DNA of 64,000 bases from Roseicella aerolata (GTDB lineage: Bacteria > Pseudomonadota > Alphaproteobacteria > Acetobacterales > Acetobacteraceae), in the NCBI RefSeq assembly GCF_020523605.1, contig NZ_JAJAQI010000003.1, forward strand, positions 62,001 through 126,000. Reading direction: 5' to 3'. The notes beneath the pieces were generated by a model that saw nothing but the letters and a program-made list of their open reading frames with translations, searched no databases and was not told where the DNA came from. Each line of letters begins with the position of its first letter. The first letter of the stretch is position 1. A program made the position numbers and the translations under genes. Below are positions 34,792-42,012 of this stretch, in pieces.

Positions 34792-35547
34792 TCATGCCGC
34801 GCGCTGGCGCCGGCGCCACCAGGCGCCGAGCAGCGACAGCGCGGCGAGGCCGAGCAGCGGCAGCAGGATGCCGGGGGAGAAGATCACCGTGAGGTCCGGC
34901 CGCCCCCCGCTCTCGAAGACCTGGCCCAGCCCGGCGCCGATCCCGGCGAAGACCAGGCTCGCCGGAATGATCCCGAGGAAGGTCGCCGCGGCATAGGGCG
35001 CAAGCGGCATGCCGGCCAGCGCCGGGGCCAGGTTGACGAACCAGAAGGGCAGCACCGGCAGCAGGCGCAGCGAGAGCAGGTACCAGAACCCGTCCCGCGC
35101 CAGCGCCTCCCGCAGCTTGCCGAGCCGCGGCCCGGCCCGCCGCGCCAGGCTGTCCGCCAGCGCATGCCGCGCCGCCAGGAAGAGCAGGCAGGCACCGATC
35201 GTCGCGCCGGCCACCGCCGCGGCGGCGCCGAGCCAGGGGCCGAAGAGGAAGCCGCCCGCGAGCGTCATCACGGTCGCCCCGGGCAGGGAGAAGCCGACCA
35301 CCACTACATAGGTGAGGACATAGAGCAGCAGCGCCGGCACCGGCCGCGCCGCGACGAAGCCCGCGAGGGTGGCGCGGTGCTCGGCCAGCGCCTCGAAGGA
35401 GAGGACCCGGTGCAGGCCGAGCGCATAGGCGAGGCCGATCGCCGCCAGGAGGAGGGCGAGCGGCCAGAGGCGCAGCCAGGGCCGGCGGCGATCGGATGCG
35501 GTGGGCGAAGGATCATCGGGCATGCCGGCGTCGTCTCCGTCTGGCAT
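34792..35547 (-). CDS. TVP38/TMEM64 (VTT domain) membrane protein
   Basis: 251-aa inner-membrane protein with about five to six helices. The VTT/DedA core is visible: VVVVGFSLPGATVMTLAGGFLFG, GATIGACLLFLAARHAL and LRLLPVLPFWFVNLAPALAGM with the re-entrant GIIPASLVFAGIG. VTT proteins are thought to act as lipid scramblases or DedA-like lipid-carrier transporters. It is transcribed in the direction of the MerA-like gene, 102 nt upstream of it. An internal ATG at 35523 is an alternative start. Confidence 0.88.
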   Translation of the reverse strand: MPDGDDAGMPDDPSPTASDRRRPWLRLWPLALLLAAIGLAYALGLHRVLSFEALAEHRATLAGFVAARPVPALLLYVLTYVVVVGFSLPGATVMTLAGGFLFGPWLGAAAAVAGATIGACLLFLAARHALADSLARRAGPRLGKLREALARDGFWYLLSLRLLPVLPFWFVNLAPALAGMPLAPYAAATFLGIIPASLVFAGIGAGLGQVFESGGRPDLTVIFSPGILLPLLGLAALSLLGAWWRRRQRAA

Positions 35548-35591
35548 GGCGTTACGCCAGCGGCGCCATGCGCGCTACCGCGCCGCCGCGA

Positions 35592-35620
35592 TTGACGGAA
35601 GCCCCCCTGCCTCCCTATAG
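35592..35620 (+). promoter_or_regulatory. Sigma70-type promoter of the rpmH operon
   Basis: TTGACG (35592-35597), 17-nt spacer, CTATAG (35615-35620). About 117 nt upstream of the rpmH start, with a G-rich leader containing an 8-G run in between. Confidence 0.6.
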
Positions 35621-35736
35621 GGACCCCCTTCGCCGGGGCCCGCACGGAAGGGTCGCCGGCCGTCGCTGCAGCGCGCCTTCGGGGAGCCCTCTCCCGGGGG
35701 GGGCGCGCCGACGCCTTTCCTGACGGAGATCGACCC

Positions 35737-35871
35737 GTGAAGCGTACCTACCAGCCCTCGAAGCTCGTCCGGAAGCGCCGGCATGGGTTCCGGTCCCGCA
35801 TGGCGACGGTGGGCGGCCGCAAGGTCCTCGCCAACCGCCGCGCCAAGGGCCGGGCCAAGCTCAGCGCCTGA
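35737..35871 (+). CDS. rpmH: Ribosomal protein bL34
   Basis: 44 aa starting with [23 protein letters not shown], then [18 protein letters not shown] and KLSA, the complete highly conserved L34 sequence and exact family length. First gene of the rpmH-rnpA-yidD-yidC-engB cluster. It is short and in a GC-rich area, so gene finders may skip it, but the identity is not in doubt. Confidence 0.97.
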   Translation: MKRTYQPSKLVRKRRHGFRSRMATVGGRKVLANRRAKGRAKLSA

Positions 35872-35893
35872 GCCAGGTGAAGGGGACCCTGCC

Positions 35894-36259
35894 ATGCCGG
35901 GCCGCCTGCCTCGGCTGACCCGGCGCGGCGAGTTCCTGAAGGTCGCCAGCCGAGGCCGCAAGGCTGCACGCCCCGCTCTCGTGCTGCAGGCACTGCCGCA
36001 GCCGGAGGGAGGGCTGCGCCTCGGCTTCACCGCGACCAAGAAGATCGGCAACGCCGTCGCCCGCAACCGCGCCAAGCGCCGGCTGCGGGAGGCGGCGCGA
36101 CTGACATTGGGCGAGGCGCCGCCCGCCGGCTGGGACCTAGTGCTGATCGCGCGCGATGCGACCGGCACGCGGGAATGGCCCAAGCTGCTGGGGGACCTGC
36201 GCGGCGCTCTGCGCCAGGCCGGCGTGCCCATCGAGCCGCCGGCGGAGCCGGCGCCATGA
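35894..36259 (+). CDS. rnpA: Ribonuclease P protein component
   Basis: 121 aa. LTRRGEFLKVASRGRKAARP is the N-terminal leader-binding region and the RNR signature IGNAVARNRAKRRLREAAR is intact near residues 52-70. It binds the catalytic RNase P RNA and the 5' leader of pre-tRNA. ATG at 35894, 22 nt after rpmH; its stop overlaps yidD by 4 bp. Confidence 0.94.
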   Translation: MPGRLPRLTRRGEFLKVASRGRKAARPALVLQALPQPEGGLRLGFTATKKIGNAVARNRAKRRLREAARLTLGEAPPAGWDLVLIARDATGTREWPKLLGDLRGALRQAGVPIEPPAEPAP

Positions 36260-36564
36260 GCGCGCAGCGCATCGGCCCCGGCGCCCAGGCCCTGCGCGGC
36301 GCCGTCATCGCCTACCAATGGACGCTCCGCCCCTTCATCGGGGCGCATTGCCGGTTCCATCCCTCCTGCAGCCATTACGCGCTGGAGGCCCTCGGCACGC
36401 ATGGTGCGCTGCGCGGCGCCTGGCTGTCCGGGCGCCGCATCCTGCGCTGCAACCCCTGGCATCCCGGCGGCTACGACCCCGTCCCGCCCGCCTCCGATGA
36501 GCCGGGTCGGACCGCCGCGCCGTCGGCGGATGCCCAATCTTTCCAGCCCGTTCCGAAAGGCTGA
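36256..36564 (+). CDS. yidD: Membrane protein insertion efficiency factor YidD
   Basis: 102 aa. The core is unmistakable: an amphipathic helix (IAYQWTLRPFIGAHCRFHPS), CSHYALEALGTHGALRGAWL and RRILRCNPWHPGGYDPVP. It assists YidC in inserting membrane proteins. The C-terminal 20 residues are a low-complexity tail. ATGA overlap with rnpA, 9 nt to yidC. Confidence 0.94.
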   Translation: MSAQRIGPGAQALRGAVIAYQWTLRPFIGAHCRFHPSCSHYALEALGTHGALRGAWLSGRRILRCNPWHPGGYDPVPPASDEPGRTAAPSADAQSFQPVPKG

Positions 36565-36573
36565 CCCCGTCCC

Positions 36574-38370
36574 ATGGACCAGAAGCGCCTGCTCGCGGCG
36601 ATCGCCCTTTCCATTGGCATCCTGCTGATCTTCGACCTGTGGAACCGCCCGGCGCGCGAGGCGCAACTGGCGCAGCAGCGGCAGGCGGCAGAGGTGCAGC
36701 AGCCGGCGCCGACGCCCGGCCCGGTCGGCCCCCTGCGCGCCCCGACCGATGCCGCGCCCGCTGCCGGCACGCCGGCCACCCCGGCCGCCCGGCTCCCCAT
36801 CGAGGGGCCGCGCGTGAAGGGCACGCTCAACCTGCGCGGCGCCCGGCTGGATGACCTGGTGCTGAAGGACTACCGCGAGACGGTGGACCGCAACTCGGCG
36901 CTGGTGCGCCTGCTGGCGCCGCGCGAGGGCTCCGCCCCCTATTACGCGCAATGGGGCTGGACGGCGGTGGATGGCCGCACCCGCGTCCCGGGCAATGACA
37001 CGGACTGGGCGGCGGAGGGCAATGCGCTGGCCCCCGGCCAGCCGGTCACGCTGCGCTGGGACAACGGCCAGGGCCAGGTCTTCGAGATCGCCCTCGCGCT
37101 CGACGAGAACTACATGCTCACGGCCGAGCAGCGCGTCCGCAACGCCGCCGCCGAGCCGGTGCAGGTGCTGCCCTGGTCGCGCGTCCGGCGCGAGAACACG
37201 CCGCCGACCCAGGGTTTCTTCATCCTGCATGAAGGCTTTGTCGGCGTGCTCGACGGCCGGCTGCGGGAGGTCACCTATTCCGACGCCAAGAGCGAGGGCC
37301 AGAAGCGCAGCGGCGTGGCGCTGGAGCAGGAGACCGGCGCCGGCTGGGCCGGCTTCACCGACAAGTACTGGCTGACGGCCATCACCGCCACCGACCCGGC
37401 CATCCGCACCCGTGCCAGCTTCCGGCACGTGCCGGAAGGCGGGCAGGATCGTTGGCAGGTGGATTTCGCGCCGACCGCCGCGCAATCCGTGGCGTCCGGC
37501 GCCGCCGCCTCCCTCGCCACCCGGCTGTTCGCCGGCGCCAAGGAGGTGCACCTGCTGGATGCCTATGCCGACCGGCTGAACATCCCGGACTTCGACAAGG
37601 CGATCGATTTCGGCTGGTTCTACTTCCTGACCAAGCCGTTCTTCTACGCGCTCGATTTCCTGTTCAAGCTGTTCGGCAACTTCGGCGTGGCCATCCTGGT
37701 CTTCACCGTGTTCCTGAAGGCCGCCTTCTTCCCGCTGGCCAACAAGGCCTACAAGTCGATGGGCCGGATGAAGGTTCTCGGCCCGAAGATGCAGGAGATT
37801 CGGGAGCGCTACAAGGACGACCCGGCCAAGGCGCAGACCGAGATGATGGCGCTGTACCGGACGGAGAAGATCAACCCGGCCAGCGGCTGCCTGCCGATCC
37901 TGATCCAGATCCCGGTCTTCTTCGCCCTCTACAAGGTGCTGTTCGTCACCATCGAGATGCGGCACGCGCCCTTCTTCGGCTGGATCCAGGACCTCTCGGC
38001 GCCCGACCCGACGAACCTGTTCAACCTGTTCGGCCTGCTGCCCTTCGACCCGACGCAGCTCTCCAGCTTCCTGCACATGCCGGTCTGGGCGCTGCTCATG
38101 GGCGCGACCATGTGGGCGCAGCAGAAGCTGAACCCGCAGCCGCCGGACCCGATCCAGGCCAAGATCTTCCAGTGGATGCCGATCATCTTCACCTTCATGC
38201 TGGCCAGCTTCCCGGCCGGCCTGGTGATCTACTGGACCTGGAACAACCTGCTCTCCATCGCGCAGCAGTGGTACATCATGCGGCTGGAGAAGCAGCGGAA
38301 CGCCAAGGGTGGCGGCGCGGTGGCGATCCCGGCGGCGGTGCCCGCCGCGGCGAAGCCGAAGAAGGGGTGA
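36574..38370 (+). CDS. yidC: Membrane protein insertase YidC
   Basis: 598 aa, the gram-negative long form. N-terminal helix LLAAIALSIGILLIFDLW, a Pro/Ala linker, a periplasmic beta domain (about residues 70-340) and the conserved five-helix core starting at GWFYFLTKPFFYALDFLFKL. The core contains KMQEIRERYKDDPAKAQTEM and GCLPILIQIPVFFALYKVLF with its conserved Arg/Lys in the groove. It inserts proteins into the inner membrane alone or with SecYEG. Confidence 0.96.
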   Translation: MDQKRLLAAIALSIGILLIFDLWNRPAREAQLAQQRQAAEVQQPAPTPGPVGPLRAPTDAAPAAGTPATPAARLPIEGPRVKGTLNLRGARLDDLVLKDYRETVDRNSALVRLLAPREGSAPYYAQWGWTAVDGRTRVPGNDTDWAAEGNALAPGQPVTLRWDNGQGQVFEIALALDENYMLTAEQRVRNAAAEPVQVLPWSRVRRENTPPTQGFFILHEGFVGVLDGRLREVTYSDAKSEGQKRSGVALEQETGAGWAGFTDKYWLTAITATDPAIRTRASFRHVPEGGQDRWQVDFAPTAAQSVASGAAASLATRLFAGAKEVHLLDAYADRLNIPDFDKAIDFGWFYFLTKPFFYALDFLFKLFGNFGVAILVFTVFLKAAFFPLANKAYKSMGRMKVLGPKMQEIRERYKDDPAKAQTEMMALYRTEKINPASGCLPILIQIPVFFALYKVLFVTIEMRHAPFFGWIQDLSAPDPTNLFNLFGLLPFDPTQLSSFLHMPVWALLMGATMWAQQKLNPQPPDPIQAKIFQWMPIIFTFMLASFPAGLVIYWTWNNLLSIAQQWYIMRLEKQRNAKGGGAVAIPAAVPAAAKPKKG

Positions 38371-38378
38371 GCGGCCCC

Positions 38379-39071
38379 ATGGGCGAGGGCGGAGCCGTGC
38401 CGCTGCCGGCCGGGGGCCTCTCCGAGGCCCGGACGCCGGAGGAGCGGGCGGCGCTGTTCGAGGCCGGGCGGCTGCTCTTCGCCCGGCCCTGCACCTTCTT
38501 CTTCGCGGCGCAGCGGATCGACCAGCTGCCGCCCGTGGCGGGGCCGGAGATCGCCTTCTGCGGCCGCTCCAACGTCGGCAAGTCCTCGCTGGTCAATGCG
38601 CTGACCGGGCAGAAGGCGCTGGCCCGTGTCTCCAACACGCCGGGCCGGACCAAGCAGCTCAATTTCTTCAACCTCGGCGACCGGCTGACGCTGGTGGACA
38701 TGCCGGGCTACGGCTACGCCCAGGCCTCGAAGAGCGTGAAGGCGGACTGGCAGGGGCTGATGTTCGACTTCCTGCGCGGCCGCCCCACGCTCCGGCGCGT
38801 CTTCCTGCTGCTGGATGCGCGGATCGAGACCAAGCCGGCGGACCGGGCGGCGATGACGCTGCTGAACGAGGCCGCGGTCGCCTTCCAGATCGTGCTGACC
38901 AAGGCGGATGATGCCAAGCCCTGGTGGCTGGAGCAGCGCCGGCAGGAGGCGGAGAGGCTGGCCCGTGGCCACACCGCCGCCCATCCGCTGGTGATGGTGA
39001 CCAGCAGCGAGACCGGGCTCGGCATCCCCGAGCTTCGGGCGGAGATCGCGGCGCTGGCCGCGCCGGGCTGA
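38379..39071 (+). CDS. engB: Ribosome biogenesis GTPase EngB (YsxC/YihA)
   Basis: 230-aa TRAFAC GTPase. G1 GRSNVGKSSL, G2-type Thr in NTPGRTKQLNFF, G3 DMPGYGYA, G4 TKAD and G5 TSSETG are all present. EngB helps late 50S assembly. The ATG at 38379, 8 nt after yidC, fits the family; the open frame extending further upstream overlaps yidC. Confidence 0.95.
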   Translation: MGEGGAVPLPAGGLSEARTPEERAALFEAGRLLFARPCTFFFAAQRIDQLPPVAGPEIAFCGRSNVGKSSLVNALTGQKALARVSNTPGRTKQLNFFNLGDRLTLVDMPGYGYAQASKSVKADWQGLMFDFLRGRPTLRRVFLLLDARIETKPADRAAMTLLNEAAVAFQIVLTKADDAKPWWLEQRRQEAERLARGHTAAHPLVMVTSSETGLGIPELRAEIAALAAPG

Positions 39072-39073
39072 GC

Positions 39074-39094
39074 GGCCCGCCCGCCGGGCGGGCC
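39074..39094. terminator. Bidirectional hairpin between engB and the convergent 91-aa gene
   Basis: Perfect 9-bp stem GGCCCGCCC-GCC-GGGCGGGCC directly after the engB stop. Confidence 0.6.
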
Positions 39095-39102
39095 CCCGGA
39101 GG

Positions 39103-39378
39103 TCAGGCCGCTTTCAGGTTGCTGAACATCAGCACCTTGCGGTCGAGGTCGAAGGTGGTGTGCCCGCTCCGGCCGAAGGTCTTCAGGATGACGTCCATGT
39201 CCTCGGCGGCCAGATCGAGGATGTACTCCTCCACGCCGCTGTCGAGGATGAGCTGCAGGGTGAATTTGCCCGGCCGGCCCCGCTCCTGCTCGACCCAGGA
39301 GGCCTGGATGTTCGTCACCTGCCGCACATTGTAGCGGCGCTGCAGCCCCTGCTCCTGCGCCTCCTTCGTTCCCGACAT
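39103..39378 (-). CDS. Conserved-looking small protein of unknown function
   Basis: 91 aa, soluble, no signal peptide. Pattern: a charged N-terminus, YNVRQVTNIQASWVEQERG, then strands FTLQLILDSGVEEYILDLAAEDMD and a C-terminal HTTFDLDRKVLMFSNLK. The balanced composition, a good start (ATG 39378) and convergent placement with its own terminator argue for a real gene. I recognise no family. Between engB and argB, it breaks the usual cluster and is read in the opposite direction. Confidence 0.72.
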   Translation of the reverse strand: MSGTKEAQEQGLQRRYNVRQVTNIQASWVEQERGRPGKFTLQLILDSGVEEYILDLAAEDMDVILKTFGRSGHTTFDLDRKVLMFSNLKAA

Positions 39379-39492
39379 CCGCCTGCCTTTCCTGTTGGAG
39401 GCCGGTGCGGCCCGACCGCGCCGGCGCTCGCATAAAGGCCGGGACCGCAGGGCGTTCCCGCTCGATCCGGTGCCGGCCGCTTCCGCCCCGTG

Positions 39493-39516
39493 GCGATCTG
39501 CTCTAGAGCAGATCGC
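39493..39516. repeat. Perfect 24-bp palindrome at the left end of repeat copy C
   Basis: GCGATCTGCTCT followed by its exact inverse AGAGCAGATCGC, no loop. The right half is the first arm of the dispersed repeat; the left half is an inverted copy of the same arm. Confidence 0.75.
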
Positions 39517-39610
39517 GGACGGGCATGAACGCCCGTGAGCCTGAATCTGCTCGATAAACAATGACCTACGGCGGATGGCGTTCCGTTCCGAACGGCATCC
39601 GCTGCAGGAG
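39506..39610 (+). repeat. Dispersed two-hairpin intergenic repeat, copy C
   Basis: Hairpin 1: GAGCAGAT pairs with ATCTGCTC (39545-39552) around ACGGGC-ATGAAC-GCCCGT. Hairpin 2: GCGGATGGCGTTC (39571-39583) pairs with GAACGGCATCCGC (39590-39602) with one mismatch. Lies upstream of argB. Confidence 0.8.
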
Positions 39611-39642
39611 CGCGCGACGCCAGACCGCGGGAATACCGGCCG

Positions 39643-40527
39643 ATGACCGACGACACGCCCGATCCGATGAAGATCCTTGCCGGGGCGCTGCCCTTCCTGA
39701 AGCGCTACGACGACCAGATCGTCGTGGTGAAATACGGCGGCCATGCCATGGGCGAGGAGGAGACGGCGCTGCGCTTCGGCCGCGACATCGCGCTGCTGGA
39801 GCAGGTGGGCGTGAACCCCGTGGTGGTGCATGGCGGCGGGCCGCAGATCAATGCCATGCTGAAGCGGCTGAACGTGCAGTCCACCTTCGTCCAGGGCCTG
39901 CGGGTGACCGACGAGGCGATGCTGGACGTGGTCGAGATGGTGCTCGCCGGCCCGGTCAACAAGCAGGTGGCCGAGGCCATCACCCGGGCGGGCGCGCTGG
40001 CCGTCGGCATCTCCGGCAAGGATGGCGGGCTGGTGCGGGCGCGGAAGCTGACCCGCAAGGTCCGCGACCCCGGATCCAACCTCGAGCAGGTGCTCGACCT
40101 CGGCTATGTCGGGGAGCCGGAGTCGGTCGACACCAAGGTGCTGAAGCTGCTGATCGGCGCCGATATCGTGCCGGTGGTGGCCCCGGTCGGCATCGGCGCC
40201 AATGGCCAGACCTACAACATCAATGCCGATACCGTGGCGGGCGCGATCGCCGGCGCGCTCGGCGCCGAGCGGCTGCTGATGCTGACCGATGTGCGCGGCG
40301 TGCTCGGCCCCGACGGCCGGCTGATCCCCGAGATGACGGTGGCCGAGGTGCGGGCCGGCATCGAGGCCGGCTGGATCTCGGGCGGCATGATCCCGAAGGT
40401 CGAGACCTGCATCTACGCCATCGAGAAGGGCGTGAAGGGCGCCGTCATCCTGGATGGCCGCGTGCCGCACGCGGTGCTGCACGAACTCTTCACCGATGGC
40501 GGGGCCGGCACGCTGATCAAGCCCTAG
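39643..40527 (+). CDS. argB: Acetylglutamate kinase
   Basis: 294-aa amino-acid kinase. KYGGHAMG (ATP phosphate loop), [53 protein letters not shown] and [12 protein letters not shown] are canonical NAGK motifs. It phosphorylates N-acetylglutamate in arginine synthesis and is often feedback-inhibited by arginine or bound by PII; an N-terminal helix ([20 protein letters not shown]) of the kind used for hexamer formation is present. The stop codon is shared with the first base of repeat copy D. Confidence 0.95.
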   Translation: MTDDTPDPMKILAGALPFLKRYDDQIVVVKYGGHAMGEEETALRFGRDIALLEQVGVNPVVVHGGGPQINAMLKRLNVQSTFVQGLRVTDEAMLDVVEMVLAGPVNKQVAEAITRAGALAVGISGKDGGLVRARKLTRKVRDPGSNLEQVLDLGYVGEPESVDTKVLKLLIGADIVPVVAPVGIGANGQTYNINADTVAGAIAGALGAERLLMLTDVRGVLGPDGRLIPEMTVAEVRAGIEAGWISGGMIPKVETCIYAIEKGVKGAVILDGRVPHAVLHELFTDGGAGTLIKP

Positions 40528-40625
40528 AGCAGATCGCGGAGGGGCGTGAACGCCCGGGAGCGTGACTCTGCTCGAAAAACAATGAGCACCAGCGGATGGG
40601 CGTTCAGTCTTGAACGCAATCCGCC
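40527..40625 (+). repeat. Dispersed two-hairpin intergenic repeat, copy D
   Basis: Begins on the last base of the argB stop. GAGCAGA (40527-40533) pairs with TCTGCTC (40567-40573) around GGGCG-TGAA-CGCCC; the second hairpin is GCGGATGGGCGTTCA / TGAACGCAATCCGC with one bulge. It can also serve as the argB 3' hairpin. Confidence 0.8.
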
Positions 40626-40657
40626 GTAGGGCGGGAAGCGTCCTGTCCGTCTCCGCG

Positions 40658-40833
40658 ATGCTTGCGCTGCGCGACAGCGACGCGGCGGATATCCCGGCCA
40701 TCGCCCGGATCCACCGGCGTTGGGTCCTGCACGGGCTCGCCAGCCTCAAGCTGGAGCCGCCTGGCGAGGAGGAGATGGCGCGCCGGCGCGCCGTCATCCT
40801 GGCCGGCGGCTTCCCGCCCCTCCGCGATCCGCC
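40658..40833 (+). pseudogene. N-terminal remnant of a GNAT acetyltransferase gene
   Basis: From ATG 40658 the frame reads LALRDSDAADIPAIARIHRR, WVLHGLASLKLEPPGEEEMA, RRRAVILAGGFP: the first helix and start of the GNAT domain of the phosphinothricin-acetyltransferase (pat) type. About 55 residues in, similarity ends where the convergent DUF2336 gene begins, and the acetyl-CoA-binding loop is absent. The rest was probably lost when the neighbouring genes were inserted or rearranged. Confidence 0.6.
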
Positions 40834-42012
40834 CTATCGCGCCTCCACCGGCTCGGACAGCAGTTCGATCTGCCAGCGCATTTCGGCCTCGGTCAGCGGC
40901 CAGCCACCCTCCGGCGAGAGGGGGATGGTGGCCGACGGGGCGATGTGGCCGAGCACCGTCTGCGCCGGCAGGGCGCAGCGCGGGGGGAAGCCGGCCTTCC
41001 AGCACAGGCTGATCAGCGCCTTGCCGCTGCGCAGCCGCGCCGCGTGCTCGACCGCCCGCATCGGCACGCCGGCCTGCTCCGCCAGCAGCCGCAGCATGGT
41101 GCCCTGGTCGCCGTGCAGTCCCGCTTCCTCGAAGGCCAGTTCGGGCGGCAGGTGGCCGGACCCTTGCCGCTCCAGCCGCAGATCGACGCGGGCCCGCAGC
41201 ACCCGCGCGAGGGTGGGGTCGAGATCGGTGCGTGCGGCCAGCGGCTCCAGCAGATGGTCGGCCACCACCGCGGCCAGCGCCAGGGTCGCGCGCGGGGGCA
41301 GGCCGGCGCGACGGACCAGGCGTTGTTGCCATTCCTGATGGGTCGCCGCCTGGGCGATCAGCGTGTCGAGCGTCTTCTCCCGGATGGCGGCGGAGTCGTT
41401 TTCCAGCAGGGCCGTGATCGCCTCGGTCCCGGCCCGGGCGGCGACGGCATCCGACAGGCTCTCGCTCAGCCGCGGGCGACGGGCAACCGCCGTTACCGTC
41501 TCCGGCACCGGTGGCGCCTCGATCAGCGCCAGCAGGTCGGCCTCGGTCAGCAGGGGGGAAAAGCGGATGACCGGCGCCGCGACCTCCATGGCCGCGTCCT
41601 GCGCCAGGCGCAGGATCAGGTCGCGCGGCGCGTCCGGCATCGCCTGCAATTCCTCGGCGATCACCGCCCGCACCATCACCGCGGTGTCGGCCGCGAGCGC
41701 GCAGAGGGTCCGCCAGGCAAGCCCATGCAGCCGGTCCGTCGCCTCGGCCAGGGCCGGGGCGCGCGGCGCGAGCTTGCGGCCGATCACGGCCCGCACCCGC
41801 GGATCGCCATCCCCGGCCAGCAGGCTATCGGCCTGCGCCGGGGTCGCGGCATTGGCCGCCACGGCCGCACGCACCCGGAGCTGCCCGTCGCCGGCGAGGA
41901 AATAGAGGATCTCCGGTGCCGCCTCGGGGTGGGAGGCGAGGGCGATCCGCTCCGCCTCCGTCCCCTCCGCGACGATGCGCTTGGCGGCCTCGTAGGATGG
42001 CGGCGGCTTCAT
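40834..42012 (-). CDS. DUF2336 helical-repeat protein
   Basis: 392 aa, soluble and helical. The N-terminal two thirds show HEAT-like repeat units (for example EILYFLAGDGQLRVRAAVAAN, ADSLLAGDGDPRVRAVIGRK) typical of alphaproteobacterial DUF2336 proteins, whose function is unknown. ATGA overlap with the diguanylate cyclase gene upstream means they are made together, so a role in c-di-GMP signalling is plausible but inferred. Confidence 0.8.
   Translation of the reverse strand: MKPPPSYEAAKRIVAEGTEAERIALASHPEAAPEILYFLAGDGQLRVRAAVAANAATPAQADSLLAGDGDPRVRAVIGRKLAPRAPALAEATDRLHGLAWRTLCALAADTAVMVRAVIAEELQAMPDAPRDLILRLAQDAAMEVAAPVIRFSPLLTEADLLALIEAPPVPETVTAVARRPRLSESLSDAVAARAGTEAITALLENDSAAIREKTLDTLIAQAATHQEWQQRLVRRAGLPPRATLALAAVVADHLLEPLAARTDLDPTLARVLRARVDLRLERQGSGHLPPELAFEEAGLHGDQGTMLRLLAEQAGVPMRAVEHAARLRSGKALISLCWKAGFPPRCALPAQTVLGHIAPSATIPLSPEGGWPLTEAEMRWQIELLSEPVEAR

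Noticed and set aside
35560-36260. Possible replication origin near rpmH-rnpA
   Set aside because: No dnaA gene and no cluster of DnaA-box-like sequences is visible; gene order alone is not enough.
35575-38076. 833-codon open frame antisense to rpmH-rnpA-yidC
   Set aside because: Covers the exact antisense of well-recognised genes and has no domain-like pattern.
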